Shown one piece after another: positions 11,681 to 21,790 of a DNA stretch of 64,000 nucleotides. This stretch comes from Cordilura impudica (Eukaryota; Arthropoda; Insecta; Diptera; Scathophagidae): positions 141,217,429-141,281,428 of the forward strand of contig OY821519.1 of assembly GCA_963682025.1 (NCBI GenBank), written 5' to 3'. The position numbers and the translations under genes were made by a program. The number at the start of each line of letters is the position of its first letter. The stretch's first letter is position 1. The notes under the pieces were generated by a model. The model saw only the letters and a list, made by a program, of their open reading frames with translations, was not told the origin of the DNA and did no database searches.

Positions 11681-13240
11681 TTAAATACGAAAAACACTGG
11701 CGTTGTGTACGCTTTGCCTACTTGTTTTTAACGACTTTTTTCTTATCAAACGTCTGTAGGCATTCGCTCGGTTGTCAATGTCTGCTTTATAGTTTATTCT
11801 CTTTTCATTGGGTACATTTATTATGTGGAGCATTTCTAGCATCAGTCTGCGAGAGTAATTTTGTTCTTGTTGTAAAATTTTAACGTTTTCAAAATCTGCT
11901 GTGTGTCTATTCTTTATGCAATGTTCTGCTAACGCTGTCTTTTGTTGGCATTCGTTGTTACTTTGATTTTGGTCTGATTTGTGAGCGGAAACCCTTGTCT
12001 TCAGTTTTGATTTTGTTGTACCAACATATGACATGTTGCATACGTTGGATCCGTCGCCTTTACATTTTATTTCGTAAACTAAATCTGATTTATCGTCGTC
12101 TTTGACTTTACTCTTTAATTTACTAAACAGTTGGCCAACATTTGTGTTACTCCTTACAGCAATTCTAATTTTGTTTTTGTCGTATATATTAGTTCTCCTC
12201 ATTGCTTTGTTTAAACCCGCTGAGTTAGTAAATGTTTTGTATATAAGTTTTGGTCGCTCCATGTTCGTTGTCGTTGCTACAATGTTTTTGTTACCGTGGT
12301 ATTCGTTGATCAATTTTCTACATAATTTTTGTGGATAGTCATTGTTTGCTAAAATATTTAGTATCCGTTTTTTGTTTTCTTTGTGGAATATTGTATCGCT
12401 GACGTCGAAAACTTTAGAAATAAAATTTTTTATTGTGTTAATTTTCATCTTATATGAGTGGTGAGAGTGAAAGTTGATTATCCTACCAGATGCCGTTGGT
12501 TTTTGATACCAATTCAATCTAATTTCGTTGTTATGTCTAATAAATAAAGTGTCCAAAAAAAGGTATTTGTTCATTGTTTTCTTCTTCCATTGTGAATTTT
12601 ATGGATTTGTTGATGTTGTTTAGCTCGTCTAATGTAGATTGTAGCTCGGATTTCTTGATGATTGCGAATAAATCATCTACATATTTTACTAAAAAAGTTG
12701 GTTTTATTGTTAGCTTCTCTAGCGCATTTTCCAATACTTGGTCCATATATATATCGGCTATGATCGGTGACGCAGGGGACCCCATGGGTGTGCCTTTTCG
12801 TTGACTTTAGATTTTGTCACCGTATTTGAAATACCTGTTATCTTTTATGCAAAACCGAAGAATGTCCATAAATAGTTTCTTTTCCACACTTGTGTTTTCT
12901 TTTAATGTCTGCCATTTTTCATCTACCATATTTAATGCGCTATCCACAGGAATGCTGGGAAAAAGTGCGACAACATCAAAAGAGACCATGACTTCGTCAT
13001 CATGGATGTGTGTTCTATTAATTTTTTCTTTAAGTTCTTGGGAGCTTTTTATGTTGAATGGAGAATTTTTGGTGAGGTTTTTAAGGATGTTGATTATATA
13101 GTTACATATTTTGTATGATGGTGAGTTGATCGACGAGCATATTGGTCTTAGCGGTGTGTTCAGTTTGTGAATTTTTGGCAAACCGTAGATTCTAGGTGGT
13201 ATTGAGGTTCTTGTGGTTAGGTTTTCCTTTTCATAGGCAT
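11681..13240 (-). pseudogene. Penelope-like RT with GIY-YIG endonuclease
   Basis: Minus-strand segments in order: 13240-12807 (LTTRTSIPPRIYG, then LPKIHKLNTPLRPICSS and VSFDVVALFPSIPV with the first catalytic Asp); 12806-12537 (GTPMGSPASPIIADIYMDQ and the FLVKYVDDLFAI active site); and 12574-11681 (thumb, then endonuclease VYEIKC...MSYVGTTKSKLKTRVSAHK). Lesions: an in-frame TAA at 12807-12809 and a frameshift in the T-run near 12555 (FFGHFIY instead of FLDTLFI). The RT would prime on nicked DNA and the endonuclease would make the nick. Few lesions suggest moderate age. Confidence 0.9.
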
Positions 13241-13531
13241 TTTGAAAACAAATAAAAACAAAGATTTTTATAAAACCTGCCCTAGAGCCTTTTAATTTTT
13301 ATAAAAAAATAAAATCAAAATTATAATACTTGAGGTCACTGGGATATCCAAAACATACCATCTAAAATTTAAAATAATAAATGTTCAAATTTAAAAAACG
13401 AAGCGTAAATAATAATTATTGTGTTTGAACTCGAATATAAGCGGGGATTTACAAAATTTCTGAACAATTTACAGAACTCAATAAAATATGAATAATTTAC
13501 AAATTTTAGGTTAAACAAACACAAATATTCT

Positions 13532-13627
13532 TTACGCTTTTACCTCTGTTTCAGATAAGCCAGAATCTGAATTACTCCCCTGATTCTGTTGTGGACGGCA
13601 GTTACGGGAACTGCAACGACGAGGCAT
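13532..13627 (-). CDS. Short Arg/Ser-rich leader ORF of an LTR-element fragment (31 aa)
   Basis: ATG at 13627 opens MPRRCSSRNCRPQQNQGSN and the frame stops at 13532. It lies about 230 bp downstream (minus strand) of a tRNA-Lys-like primer-binding site, where gag of an LTR retrotransposon would begin. The frame may therefore be a truncated gag start. No domain is visible and the rest of the element is missing to the left. Confidence 0.3.
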   Translation of the reverse strand: MPRRCSSRNCRPQQNQGSNSDSGLSETEVKA

Positions 13628-13860
13628 GGAAACAGAAGATTAGTTCTCCAAGATAGGTAAGGTTATAGTAGAAATATAAATATGTGGCTTTGTAACGAAA
13701 AAAAAAAAAAACGCGCACAAAGTAGTCACTTCAAGCCGTGGTTTACTTAAACTTTTGCAATAACTTAGCAAACCCGATATAAAATTTTTAAAGTTTATAA
13801 AATTTTACGATATTTTAAAATAATTTATTAAAATATTTTCTTAATGTCGAATTTAATTAA

Positions 13861-13878
13861 GTCCCTGCTCGGGCGCCA
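13861..13878 (-). promoter_or_regulatory. Primer-binding site, tRNA-Lys type, of a minus-strand LTR element
   Basis: The plus strand reads GTCCCTGCTCGGGCGCCA, the 3' end of an animal tRNA-Lys including CCA. On the minus strand this is TGGCGCCCGAGCAGGGAC, a primer-binding site. It abuts TG at 13879, which on the minus strand is the terminal CA of an LTR. This spacing is what a 5' LTR/PBS junction requires. Confidence 0.75.
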
Positions 13879-14113
13879 TGAAAAATCTTAATAGTTTTTA
13901 AATTTTAGATTACAGTAAAAAAACAATTTCAAAATGTTGGGAATTAAATTCAAAAGAAAACAACTAAACTTGTTGACGGAAAATTAAAACACTTCTTTCT
14001 ATGGTGTAAATAAACGACTGACTTTTTTAATTATATATTAACTTCATATTCTTTTCTTTTCAGAACCCGTTATGTTTTACATTGTAAGCAATTCAGTTCG
14101 AGGGGTTGCCAAA
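13879..14113 (-). repeat. Putative LTR attached to the tRNA-Lys primer site
   Basis: Minus-strand 5' LTR inferred from the adjacent primer-binding site. The left edge (TG on plus at 13879) is well defined. The right edge is guessed at a CA near 14113. No second LTR copy is found, so this is an isolated 5' end fragment. Confidence 0.4.
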
Positions 14114-14142
14114 AACACTTAATTTTATAAATTATTATTATG

Positions 14143-14556
14143 TCAAAGGTTATCGAAATTCATGTGATAGATAACTTTACTTGTAATATCATGGACTTCA
14201 ATAAAGTTCATAAAAAAAACCATTAAAAAGAAAATATTATTATTTAAAAAATAAAAAATATATGTATAAAATAAAAATAAAAGGTAAAAAAATAAGTTAA
14301 AAAAAAACATCCGACGGAGAAAACCCCGAAGGTAAAAAACTCCGTTGACGATCCAACACATATTTTGTTCTGTGTTATTTCTGCTCTTTAGTAGTTTTTT
14401 GACTTCATCTAAATCCCGATGTTCTACTTTCCATTGAATTCGAATACTGCAGATGAACGGATCTGACGTCGCCAATAATATATTAAATAGATCTTCATTT
14501 GTGGAATTTCGTGAAATTTTTGTAGTGTTGTGCTCTATATAAAATCTGTAATACTT
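14143..14556 (-). repeat. Fragment of the Transib/RAG1-like element next to the MULE
   Basis: The minus strand encodes EHNTTKISRNSTNEDLFNIL and LLATSDPFICSIR, nearly the same as the C-terminal piece at 31985-32182. Nucleotides 14330-14556 match 31900-32115 closely. The match stops at the left target duplication of the MULE, and the right flank (18169 on) does not continue it, so this copy had already been truncated. Confidence 0.6.
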
Positions 14557-14565
14557 ATTTAATTC
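14557..14565. repeat. MULE target-site duplication, left (ATTTAATTC)
   Basis: Nine-base direct repeat identical to 18160-18168, immediately outside the 52 bp inverted repeat. Confidence 0.9.
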
Positions 14566-14855
14566 GGCGCCGTGTTGCAATCCCATATACCATAACCCCA
14601 TATTGGCTTTATAGCACTTTTTCCTATGCTATAAAACCATAATTTGGGTTTGGGGTTATCGCACAAAATAAAATGCAATAAAGCCAATATGGGGTTATAG
14701 CACAAATTTTAAATTTTAAATATGGTATTATCTCACTTATTTGAAGGGAATAAACTCATATTGTATTATTAGACATTTGTATACAAATGAAACCAAATGA
14801 TTTTGTAGGGTGTACGAATTAGCCCCCACGAACAGTTATAAATTAAAAATTTTAT

Positions 14856-15230
14856 TTAATTTCTTTGTTTTCTTACGCCATATTTTCGTAAATCTCCGTT
14901 ACAAAATATTACTTGATTAAGTTCGACATTATAGCTATAGTACTTGTGAGCGTTCGGAGAATATGCCAGCCATAAGAGTAATTCTGTTATTTTTTTTTCG
15001 TGAGTTTTTGTGAAAGGTATCCATCGTATGAGTTGAAGGATTTCCGACTCGCTGATTCCATTAACAAAAGCAAAAGCACAAGCTATTAGTTGCGCTTTAT
15101 AAGTTCTTTTTCCGAAAAAAGAATCAATTATAAATCCGGGAACATTAGAAAAATTTATAATATCGCTTTTATTTAGTAAGATCTTCCTTGCGTTTAAACG
15201 ATTACTCTCCATTCTTTTAAAATTTTCCAT
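14856..15230 (-). CDS. MULE accessory ORF, unknown function (124 aa)
   Basis: An uninterrupted 124-codon frame inside the MULE, about 480 bp downstream of the transposase on the same strand. It begins MENFKRMESNRLNARKILLN and ends in a basic YGVRKQRN tail. I recognise no domain. It looks soluble, helical and Lys/Arg-rich, with hydrophobic stretches too short for a membrane anchor. It could be a separate accessory gene, an alternative 3' exon or remains of captured host sequence. A spliced 5' exon cannot be excluded. Retention as an open frame in a young element suggests it may be used. Confidence 0.5.
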   Translation of the reverse strand: MENFKRMESNRLNARKILLNKSDIINFSNVPGFIIDSFFGKRTYKAQLIACAFAFVNGISESEILQLIRWIPFTKTHEKKITELLLWLAYSPNAHKYYSYNVELNQVIFCNGDLRKYGVRKQRN

Positions 15231-15708
15231 ATTTATTTTTAAGCAGCAAACGCAAAACTGTTTTTAATGTTCGCTTTTTATGTGATAACATAGTTATTAG
15301 GCAATTCAATGCAAAACAGGTTTAACAGTTAGTTCACTCTCTATTATTGATTGCAAAAAAAAACCCAGCAGAAAATTCAGTATGCCATGAAAAAATAGTT
15401 GTAAGGGATTGATTTCGATTATTTTCAAAATATATGAAAAGTTAAAATCACTTATATTGCGCATTTCGTAAAAGGGGAAACCATAATTTTGCAAAAAAAT
15501 ATTATAATAGAAGGGAATTTTCCCTTGTACGAAAAGTTAAAATCAGTCATACTATGTTATTTCAATAAAAAGGAAACCAAATTATTTTGTCTTTTACAAA
15601 AATATAACAAAATATATTTATTCAACAAAGAGTATAATATTCAACGCAATAAATTAAACTCAATACAAAATTCACCAAAAAATAATCACCAAAGAAAGAA
15701 TTATACGT

Positions 15709-17559
15709 TTAACAAAATATAACTACGGCATCAATAATAACGGAGCGACAAACTGGGCACAATGGTTTAATTTTCTTTACTTCAGCATCTTCCTTCATGG
15801 TATCGTAACAGGTTTTACAAACTTTAAAATGTTTACATGGCTGAAACATAAGTTGACGTTCCCTATCACAACATATAACACATTGCAAATAATTTTGGTA
15901 CAGTGCTTCGGTCTCAATTTGTTCATCTGCATCTGATTCATCATCATTACTGTCAATTGTGTTAATGAAATCGGCTTCTAGCTTGCAGTTTTTAATATTC
16001 GAAAACTGAGCGAGAGCTGTTTGAAATGATATTTTATTTTCTTTTAATAAGTCATATGTTTTTTTTAAAAATGTATCCCTATTTTCAATAGTTAATTTTT
16101 TTTTCGTATACAATGATGTACTTCCAGAAATAGATTTTAAAAAATCACATGACTTAGCGGCATCAATTTCACATAAAGCATCGACAAATTTATAAAAATT
16201 TCCATGTTTTCTAAGTTTCATATTGAGTTGGCTATGAAAATTTTCTGCACCATTGCTTGTTCTATACGGCTCCTTATAAACCGAAAAATTTGTCACTTTT
16301 TCCTTAAAAAAAAAAATAATAATGTGTATAAATAATTATTCGGTAAACAAAGAGGGAATCATACCTTTTTAAGCCAATAAAATTCATAATATTTAAAAAA
16401 CAGTTGAAATTTTTTTCCAGATTCATCATTTGTTATATCAGTCTTTAAGCATTGGTATGCTGCTTCTATATCACTTGCCTTTAACAATGGAAGGTATAAA
16501 AAGTTATTAAAAAAGTTTTTAGCGTTTTTATAACGATTTAGATGCTGTATAAAGCCAGTTATTTTTGATGCCTTTCTCCGTAATGCATTGGTGTAATGGA
16601 ACCAACAACCAACCATTTTCACCGTAGGATATATTATTTTATTAGCATTACGTAATGCATTTTCATAATCGGTTATAATGGTTGTTGGTCGCAAATCAAA
16701 GACATTAGATTTTATATATTGAAACATATGTAAATACGCTTCTTCTGTTTTATTAGACATCAACGCATAAATAAATGGAAACACCTGAAAAGAAGAATAA
16801 ATAAAATTATTTTTAACAAAGTACATGTAAATACGTATATCTAGTACTTACATGATCTGCGTGAATGAAATGAATTATCAATAATTGCTTAAGAGTTTTC
16901 GATCTTGGTAGAACGTTGAAGGTTGCATCCATTATATAATTTCGTGGCTCAGATGAGCTCAGTGATTTTATACTTTTTGATATTGTCGGTGATACGAATA
17001 AGGTATATGAGAAGTCATTTGTTATCACAGAATCCAAATAAAACGATTTGTCTTTCTCATACCTCGACATACCAAATTCTTTCAAAATTTCTTCGTTTTT
17101 AAAGTTGTCAATAATATCAACTACATCATTTGGATTTTTCGGCATCTTATCTTGTCTTATTTTGAACAATTGCCTACGCATATTTCCGTAATTAATGGTA
17201 TGAGCCGCGTCTTTGAATTTTTTGCATTGCTCGTCAAAAATCTCACGAACGTTTGATCTTTTTAGTGGAGCTTTACGAACTTCACATTTCACTGAATTCA
17301 TAATTTTCAATTTTTTAATTATTTCGATTTGAGATCCATGATTATGCACTTTATTTTTACCACATAGACGGCAATACATTGTGCTGTTAAAATCAATCGC
17401 GACTCCAACGTTACAATTTTTATTGTAGCAGTAATAATATGCTGTATTCATTTTTTTATATTTAAATGCAAAAATTTGTTCTTGTGCTTCTATATATAAT
17501 AAATTACTGTTTGTCCGAAATCCAGGGATAAATTTAAATTCAAATATTTCTTCTTCCAT
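15709..17559 (-). CDS. MULE transposase with FLYWCH-like N-terminus and C-terminal RING finger (573 aa, 3 exons)
   Basis: Exons 17559-16852, 16784-16365 and 16302-15709 join in phase 0 with canonical splice sites (CAT|GTAAGT, TTTCAG|GTG; AAG|GTATGA, TTTAAG|GAA), leaving a 573 aa frame without stops. The N-terminus resembles a FLYWCH zinc finger (YYYCYNKNC...HNHG). The transposase core has D211 in MDATF, D275 in IITDYE, the CWFH segment before the helical insert, and E396 in NGAENFHSQL: a complete MULE DDE set. The last 50 residues form a C3HC4 RING finger (CVICC...CKHFKVCKTC...CPVC) preceded by an acidic linker (DSNDDESDADEQ). RING domains usually recruit E2 ubiquitin-conjugating enzymes, so the protein may combine DNA transposition with ubiquitin ligase activity; that role is inferred. 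Confidence 0.88.
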
Positions 17560-18159
17560 TTCTAATGTTATTCATCTATTAATATTAGTTTCTTTTAAAC
17601 ACTTCTAGCACACGACACTGAACTAATTGATTGCAAAATGCGATAAAACACTGCATGCTGATATAAACTAATAAGAAATAGATGAGTGTACATATATACA
17701 AATGTAACTGTAAATTTGATAAACAATTTGATAATATATTACATTTGAGTTAGAAGAGCACAACAGGACGTTCATAACAACAAGTTCAATTTATAATATA
17801 TTTATTTCATAAAAAGAAATTCACAATAGGTTTATTTTGTAAAAGGAACAATATTTTGTTTTAAATAGTTATTGTTGTTTATGTACAGTTATGTACAAAA
17901 CATATTATTATTCCTAACAAATGAATATGGAACATAATTCATAAGATAATGCATGTGATACAAAATTTTTTAATTATGAGGTTATCGCACAGCAAAAAGT
18001 GCTATAAAGCCAATATGGGGTTATAGCATAAATTTCAAATTTTTAATATGGTATTATCTCACTTATTTGAAGGAAATAAACCCGTATGGGACTATAACAC
18101 ATCGCTGGTGCTATAAAGCCAATATGGGGTTATGGTATATGGGATTGCAACACGGCGCC

Positions 18160-18168
18160 ATTTAATTC
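18160..18168. repeat. MULE target-site duplication, right (ATTTAATTC)
   Basis: Exact partner of 14557-14565. Confidence 0.9.
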
Positions 18169-18199
18169 ACACTGAATCTAACAGTGAAAAATATTCATC

Positions 18200-18525
18200 A
18201 TTTTTTCTCCCACATCATGCGATCATCCGATTCGAAAGTAAATCGATCAAGGTTAGAGTGGTTTTCAATGTCTCAAAGAAGACCGACTAGTGGATTCTCC
18301 TTGAATGGCATCCTACTTCAAAACCCTACTCTACAGATTTGATGCAAATCATTCTAAATTGGCGTAACTACAAATACGTTTTTACTGGCGACATTCACAA
18401 GATGTATCGCCATATATTAATTGATCGACATATTTCATTTTGAAATCACGGAATTCGATAGCGACTTATCGATCGAATCAAATCTTTAGAAATGTCATTC
18501 GATTCATATCAAGCTGTCGAAAACA
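18200..18525 (+). pseudogene. BEL/Pao reverse transcriptase fragment
   Basis: Plus-strand frames read VRVVFNVSQRRPTSGFSLNG and, after frameshifts, NYKYVFTGDIHKMYRHILID, the RT entry and first catalytic Asp region of BEL/Pao elements. Many lesions are present. It is cut by the rosa-like mariner at 18526. BEL relics of the same orientation resume at 21 kb, perhaps from the same element. Confidence 0.65.
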
Positions 18526-18527
18526 TA

Positions 18528-19841
18528 AAGGGTCCGCCATCTAACGTTTTTTTTTTTTTTTTTTTTCAACAACTGCTTATTTCGTGAATGGTAACACTTA
18601 GCTCATGTCTGATTCGACAGATAATTAGTTTTATCCTTCCGCTGAACGAATATGGTTGTGTATACGCTTGAACAACGCTGGGAAATATTGCGACATTACT
18701 TTGAAAATCATGGTAATGTTGCAGAATGTGTGCGAAAATTGCGTACGGATTTTGAAAGAAGAGAAGCACCGTCAGCTCCGTATGTTCGTTATCTTGTGAA
18801 AAAAGTGAAAGAAACTGACATTCTCATCGATAAATCAAAGCGTGAAAAGCCAAAAACAGTGCGTACACCCGAGAATATTGCTGCTGTGGCAGAAAGTGTG
18901 CGTGAAGCGCCATCAACATCAATTCACCATCGTTCTCAAGAATTGAACATTTCGGAGGCATCATTGAGACGAATTTTGCATAAAGACCTTGGTATGACGC
19001 CATACAAAGTCCAATTGGTTCAAGAGTTTAAGCCAACTGACCATCCAATGCGTTTTCGCTTCGCTAAGTGGGCCTGCGATCGACTTACAGAAGATGCCGA
19101 TTTTGCTAAAAAAAAAATCATCTTTTCAGATGAAGCTCATTTTGATCTTGGCGGGTATGTAAACAAGCAAAATTGTCGCATTTGGGGCACAGAAAACCCG
19201 CACGCATACATTGAAAAGCCGATACACCCAAAACGAGTCACTGTTTGGTGCGGATTTTGGTCCAGAGGCATAATTGGGCCATTTTTCTTCGAAAATGAGC
19301 AAGGAGTGGCCGTTACAGTCAATGGCGATCGTTATCGGGCCATGTTGAACGAATTTTTGTTCACAAAAATTGAAGAGGAGGATATTGGCAACATTTGGTT
19401 TCAACAGGACGGCGCTACGTGCCACACAGCCGAAGCTACACTCGATGTTTTGCGCCCTGTTTTTGAAGATCGCATTATCAGCCGCAGAGCTGATGTCGTT
19501 TGGCCACCTCGGAGCTGCGATTTGACACCGTTGGACTATTATTTGTGGGGTGCCCTCAAAGATAAGTGTTACGCCAACAAGCCAGAGACAATTGACGCTT
19601 TAAAGGACAATATTCGTGAAGCCATTGGTGAAATACAGCTGCACACAATCGATAATGTGCTTAAAAATTGGACCGATCGTGTAGGCTACTGCATGACCAG
19701 CCGAGGCAGCCATTTGAATGAAATTATTTTCCATTATTAACCGGAAGGATTGTACTTTCAAATAAAAAAAGAAATTTGAGATAATATTCAGTAGTTTTTT
19801 TTATAGCATGTTCAAAAAAAAAAGTTATTTGGCGGACCCTT
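18528..19841 (+). mobile_element. Complete rosa-like mariner (DD41D), 1314 bp
   Basis: Inverted ends AAGGGTCCGCCA (18528) and TGGCGGACCCTT (to 19841) are flanked by TA on each side (18526-18527 and 19842-19843), the target duplication of Tc1/mariner elements. It encloses one intact transposase frame. A second, internally damaged copy lies at 57690-58978. Confidence 0.95.
18652..19740 (+). CDS. rosa-like mariner transposase (362 aa, DD41D), intact
   Basis: A single 362-codon frame from ATG 18652 (MVVYTLEQRWEILRHYFENH). The first 110 residues form the paired-type helix-turn-helix DNA-binding region (e.g. SEASLRRILHKDLGMTPYKV). The catalytic core has IIFSDEAHF (first Asp), WFQQDGATCHTAE (second Asp) and CDLTPLDYYLWG (third Asp). 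There are 41 residues between the second and third Asp, giving DD41D, which is the signature of the rosa group described from tephritid flies. No stop or frameshift is seen. It cuts and pastes DNA at TA sites, and this copy could be active. Confidence 0.95.
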   Translation: MVVYTLEQRWEILRHYFENHGNVAECVRKLRTDFERREAPSAPYVRYLVKKVKETDILIDKSKREKPKTVRTPENIAAVAESVREAPSTSIHHRSQELNISEASLRRILHKDLGMTPYKVQLVQEFKPTDHPMRFRFAKWACDRLTEDADFAKKKIIFSDEAHFDLGGYVNKQNCRIWGTENPHAYIEKPIHPKRVTVWCGFWSRGIIGPFFFENEQGVAVTVNGDRYRAMLNEFLFTKIEEEDIGNIWFQQDGATCHTAEATLDVLRPVFEDRIISRRADVVWPPRSCDLTPLDYYLWGALKDKCYANKPETIDALKDNIREAIGEIQLHTIDNVLKNWTDRVGYCMTSRGSHLNEIIFHY

Positions 19842-19843
19842 TA

Positions 19844-20029
19844 TTTTATTGGTTTGTTTACATGAAAAAAAGGGGGAAATTTATTTTTTTAGTATATTTA
19901 ATAGAAATACGTAAAATGTAAGAAATGTAAGTTTAATATTTACGAGTAATTTGAAGAAACCCAAATAACATGAAGATTTTTATATTCAGGACAATTTTAA
20001 ACAAAATAAATGGCAAGCAAAATAAAGTT
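19844..20029. other. AT-rich spacer, no gene seen
   Basis: Flank of the mariner insertion; nothing recognised. Confidence 0.4.
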
Positions 20030-20726
20030 ATTGCTGATTTCATGCCAACTTGGCAAAAAACTTTTTACCAAATTGTGGCCAAGCAAAAGTCACTTCCAAA
20101 AGATTATGGGAACACGTGACCCTTAAATTAACTATGTCTGGCCCTCCTGTTAAGGAAGCTATATGAAGTTTTAAATTGTTTAATTTATCATTTAATTTGT
20201 AGGCATTTGCAGATCAAAAGCACAATGTAAAGAAGAAATTATCTTTCAGCAAGGCGTCTAAAAGAAAAACTGGAGGTGGGCCGTTTGAGGAAAAACTTTT
20301 TTCATCTGCCGAAGAGCAAATTGTGGAGGCTGCTGGAATTGCTGTTGGAATTGGGGTCCTTTCGACGGTCGCGACGTTTGGATCCCTCAAATATTCCACA
20401 AAAGTTTGGCGGAAATGGAACCAAATTTAAGTTCAATTTTTGAAGATGAAGAAGAGGAAAGCTACATAGAAAATGAAGAAGTGGAGACAATAAACGTAAA
20501 ACGGAGACCGTCCAAAACGGAATTAAAAATGAGCCTCTTAAAGCCCCATCTTCAAAAAGTTGAGGAGTCCGAAATCAACATATCCTTAAAATTGGATAAA
20601 TTGTTGGAATTCAAGGAACGTTCTCTAAAATTAAAGGATAAGGAACACGTTGTTAACATGGAAATAAAAAAGGTCGATTTAGAAATTAAATCTCTTCAGT
20701 TGGAGATGCTCACAAAGGAGATGTAA
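20030..20726 (+). pseudogene. Myb/SANT-like transposon accessory protein relic
   Basis: Plus-strand pieces: SKRLWEHVTLKL with SGPPVKEA (20095-20165), a Myb/SANT-like third-helix region; then QKHNVKKKLSFSKASKRKTG with GGGPFEEKLFSSAEEQIVEA (20215-20340), the linker typical of PIF/Harbinger-type Myb proteins; then an intact 106-codon frame 20406-20726 with an acidic stretch and a charged coiled-coil tail (ESEINISLKLDKLLEFKERS). Frameshifts separate the pieces. The protein would have bound transposon ends for a partner transposase, none of which is seen nearby. Confidence 0.6.
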
Positions 20727-20999
20727 ATAACTACATTTATTTAAATATTTTTTTTTATGAAGACATGAAGTCAATTGTATTATTTTAATATAATTTTATT
20801 TTACCTGTAATGGTACAAAACCAAAGCAATAGCTATTGCATTGTGTAACTTGGACATCTCTTGCTCGAAGTAATATTAACTATAACAATAAAGTGTAAGC
20901 AAACTATATGATACAAAAAAGAGTATAAAAACCAAATGAATAGAAAGTTATGTTCCTTTTAATATTTACTTTATTTTTTTTTTTTTTTAATAAATGCAA

Positions 21000-21790
21000 A
21001 ATCAAAAGATATCTTTTATTGATTTCTTAAAATATGATTCCAGTACAATAAAGTCCTTGGGGATCTGCTGGAATACAATATCAAAGACAAATTTTGTCGG
21101 TTATAGCTAAATTTTTTGGCCCTTTAGGGTGGTCCCAATAGTGGTAGTAGCGAAGCTTTTTATACAAAGACTTTGGAAGAAAAGGCAGATTAGGACGAAC
21201 AAGTCCCATAAGACGTTTTGATAAAATGGAACTCTTTTATTGAGGATTTACTTCATATATCTACATTAAAGAACCCACGGTGCGTAAACTTCTCTCCGCA
21301 ACATATACAGATATATGGATTCTGTGATTCGTCGGAAAAGGCTTACTGTGGTACGGTATACATGCGAGCAACTGATACAAGTGAAAAAATTAGTTGCATA
21401 TTTATTGGTAGCTAAAAATAAAATAGCACCTATTTAAAACTACTGTCCCAAAGCTCGATTGTGTGTAGCTTTATTTCTAGCGAAATGTAATGTAATGACG
21501 AACTCTATATTCCCCTATGAATTGTTTTTGTGGACGGATTCATCTATTGTTCTTGGATGGCTGCAAAAATTACTACAAACCCTCAAAACATTTGCTGCAA
21601 ATCGTGTAACGAAAAATTAACGACAATCCAGCTGATCTTGGAACTCGTGGATATTATCCTCAAGAACTCATCGATAGTGAATAATTGTGGCATGACCCTT
21701 CGAGGTTAACTCAACCTGCTGAACTTTGGCCAAAACCACGAATTTTTGATCACTGATTTGGAAACCAAAACGACTTCAAGCTTCAGTAGT
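21000..21790 (+). pseudogene. BEL/Pao A17/RNase H region relic
   Basis: Plus strand: AKFFGPLGW (21105), then the frame 21218-21415 with HIQIYGFCDSSEKAYCGTVY (the IELHGFCDASEKAYG segment of BEL), then FLWTDSSIVLGWL and FAANRV (21530-21610), and NPADLGTRG-like residues in a shifted frame near 21640. This is the RNase H-like stretch, heavily mutated. Confidence 0.75.

Larger units (their letters stand above)
11455..13325 (-). mobile_element. Penelope-like element (GIY-YIG type), 5' truncated, with inverted ends
   Basis: A minus-strand retroelement whose coding part is RT followed by a GIY-YIG endonuclease, diagnostic for Penelope-like elements. About 70 bp at 11455-11530 recurs in inverted orientation at 13242-13325 (AAGGCTCTAGG...CAGGTTTTATAAAAATC on the left). 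The RT start is missing because the right inverted repeat begins inside it. Inverted partial end copies and 5' truncation are typical for this superfamily. Confidence 0.88.
14566..18159 (-). mobile_element. Complete Mutator-like element (MULE), 3594 bp
   Basis: The two ends are perfect 52 bp inverted repeats (14566-14617 and 18108-18159) starting GGCGCCGTGTTGCAATCCCA. They are flanked by an exact 9 bp direct repeat ATTTAATTC (14557-14565 and 18160-18168), the duplication size expected for Mutator-like transposition. Inside are an intact spliced transposase and a second ORF, both on the minus strand. Perfect ends, perfect target duplication and an undamaged transposase indicate recent insertion. 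Confidence 0.93.

Noticed and set aside
13861..13878. tRNA-Lys gene
   Set aside because: Only the 3' acceptor/T-arm sequence is present, with no cloverleaf upstream; it fits a primer-binding site.
18566..18769. 67-codon minus-strand frame near the rosa start
   Set aside because: Antisense to the transposase N-terminus; the same shadow occurs in copy 2.
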